From the NCBI RefSeq assembly GCF_032854445.1, contig NW_027018076.1, positions 27,536-91,535 on the forward strand: a stretch of DNA of 64,000 bases, read 5' to 3'. A program made the position numbers and the translations under genes. The stretch comes from Liolophura sinensis. Taxonomy: Eukaryota > Mollusca > Polyplacophora > Chitonida > Chitonidae. This document shows positions 62,526 to 64,000 of the stretch, piece by piece; the stretch's first letter is position 1; each line of letters starts with the position of its first letter. Under the pieces are notes generated by a model. That model was not told the origin of the DNA and made no database searches. It saw only the letters and a program-made list of their open reading frames with translations.

Positions 62526-64000
62526 TTTAACCCACCCAGCAATTGTCTTACTTCTAAGTCCAAGACAATCTCAATGTCTTTATCTACGTGTAGAAAAACC
62601 ACACCATTTGTACATAAAAAACACAAAGTACTAGATACAGTCTGCTGTAAAAAGTACAATTGAACACTGACCCACATTAATAAGGTGCCAAAAGATGCGG
62701 AATTGGGCCAGGCATCGGCAGCTGTTTAAAAAATTGCAAATTTCCCTGGTTTCCATGGAGTAAGAGCCGTTTCTAGGCACGTGATGTTGTCATCAATGAT
62801 CATTCAATTGTCGCTACAGCCAAAAGTATTGGTCGGAGAGCAACGCGGTTTGCACCATTCGATTTCTCGTCACAAAATACGTCGGATTAGCCTCTTACCA
62901 GGAGCACTGGAACAGTTTTTCCACTTTTGCATTTTTCCCTGGGCTTTTTGTTAATTGAAATCGGCTACACTGTACTATCTACCATCGCGACTGGTCATTA
63001 CTATATTCAACTTTTGACTATAAGTTATGTGCCCTTTGGTACCCCAGAAGACGTCAAATCTTTGGGCTAAGCCCATTTAACTCACCCAGCAATTGTCTTA
63101 CTTCTAAGTCCAAGACAATCTCAATGTCTTTATCTACGTGTAGAAAAACCACACCATTTGTACATAAAAAACAAAAATTAATAGATACAGTCTGCTGTTA
63201 AAAGTACAATTGAACACTGACCCACATCAATAAGGTGCCAAAAGATGCGGAATTGGGCCAGGCATCGGCAGCTGTTTAAAAAATTGCAAATTTCCCTGGT
63301 TTCCATGGAGTAAGAGCCGTTTCTAGGCACGTGATGTTGTCATCAATGATCATTCAATTGTCGCTACAGCCAAAAGTATTGGTCGGAGAGCAACGCGGTT
63401 TGCACCATTCGATTTCTCGTCACAAAATACGTCGGATTAGCCTCTTACCAGCAGCACTGGAACAGTTTTTCCACTTTTGCATTTTTGCCTGGTCTTTTTG
63501 TTAATTGAAATCGGCTACACTGTACTATGTACCATCGCGACTGGTCATTACTATATTCAACTTTTGACTATAAGTTATGTGCCCTTTGGTAGCCCAGAAG
63601 ACGTCAAATCTTTGGGCTAAGCCCATTTAATTCACCCAGCAATTGTCTTATTTCTAGGTCGAAGACAATCTCAATGTCTATATCTACGTGTTCAAAAAAA
63701 CCTCACCATTTGTACATAAAAAACACAAAGTACTAGATACAGTCTGCTGTAAAAAGTACAATTGAACACTGACCCACATCAATAAGGTGCCAAAAGATGC
63801 GGAATCGGGCCAGGCATCGGCAGCTGTTTAAAAAATTGCAAATTTCCCTGGTTTCCATGGAGTGAGAGTTGTTGCTGGGCACGTGATTTTGTCATCAATG
63901 ATCATTCAATTGTCGCTACAGCCAAAAGTATTAGTCGGAGAGCAACGCGGTTTGCACCAATCGATTTCTCGTCAAAAAATACGTCGGATTAGCTCCTTAC
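61668..64000 (+). repeat. Tetrameric HOR S-L1-L2-L3 and start of the next unit, cut by window end
   Basis: The S monomer at 61,668 is followed by three long monomers whose later two have L2 marks (TTTTTCCCTGGGC, GGTACCCC and CAAAAATTAATAG near 62,940-63,180) and L3 marks (TTTAATTCACCC and GTGTTCAAAAAAACC near 63,628-63,695). The next S monomer begins its GAGTGAG segment at 63,862, an interval of 2,194 bp. The window ends inside that monomer, before the 8 bp deletion site. Confidence 0.87.

Larger units (their letters stand above)
1..64000 (+). repeat. Satellite DNA array, about 550 bp monomer, head to tail
   Basis: Landmark strings recur at a fixed spacing. The phase mark at the AAGTCCAAG/AGGTCGAAG site falls at 552, 1102, 1652 and 2202, exactly 550 bp apart, and the series continues to the end of the window. 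Every copy is in the same orientation; I found no inverted monomer and no unrelated insertion. About 116-117 monomers fit. Different monomers differ by a few percent, mostly at recurrent diagnostic sites that define subclasses, while blocks of several monomers can be almost identical. Both window ends are inside the array. Long homogenised arrays with higher-order structure are typical of eukaryotic heterochromatin or centromeres; that location is inferred, not shown. Confidence 0.98.

Noticed and set aside
1-64000. CRISPR array or other prokaryotic repeat system
   Set aside because: The repeat unit is 550 bp with no short repeat/unique spacer alternation; all sequence is repeat.
1-64000. Retrotransposon or LTR insertion within the array
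   Set aside because: Monomer phase is kept throughout; no long non-satellite segment or target-site duplication was seen.

Overview
The whole 64 kb window is one tandem satellite array. A monomer of about 550 bp (about 41% GC by eye) repeats head to tail, always in the same orientation, roughly 116-117 times. Both window ends lie inside a monomer, so the true array is longer than 64 kb. I see no intact gene, rRNA, tRNA, CRISPR array or non-satellite insertion. Multi-level higher-order repeats (HORs) over tens of kb point to a eukaryotic chromosome, in centromeric, pericentromeric or other heterochromatin. The species cannot be named from the sequence. Open frames of 60-148 codons recur because monomers recur; most lack a sensible ATG start and are broken in sister copies.

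Layout. 1-11,770: only full-length (550 bp) monomers; a 5.5 kb block of ten monomers occurs twice in tandem (about 770-6,270 and 6,271-11,770), and each copy holds part of an older 2.2 kb four-monomer duplication. 11,771-15,030: divergent monomers with many one-base indels. From about 15,030 a second class (S) appears, 8 bp shorter, and the array takes on a 2.19 kb four-monomer HOR in the order S-L1-L2-L3 (clearest at 16,154-20,540, 55,079-57,272 and 61,668-63,861). 20,855-51,302: a 14.8 kb mega-HOR of 27 monomers in just over two near-identical copies, containing a nested 3.29 kb duplication and a chimeric monomer class. 51,303-57,272: clean tetramer-type array. 57,273-62,220: more than 30 one-base indels, probably consensus errors or decay. 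62,221-64,000: clean again.

The most interesting idea is the monomer's origin. Conceptual translation, with one or two frame changes and scattered stops, gives an ordered series of short motifs that resembles the catalytic region of PIF/Harbinger (DDE_Tnp_4) transposases: an IANFPG segment followed by a degenerate DGTH-like site, an RGLHHSI segment, a PGLFVN segment where WPGSxHD is expected, and SLLYSTF...YP followed by a P-rich stretch. If correct, the satellite arose by tandem amplification of an internal piece of a dead Harbinger transposase gene. This rests on recognition by eye and needs a profile search.

The array's history reads as repeated unequal crossover or replication-slippage duplication at scales of 0.55, 1.1, 2.2, 3.3, 4.4, 5.5 and 14.8 kb, plus conversion-like exchange between monomer classes.
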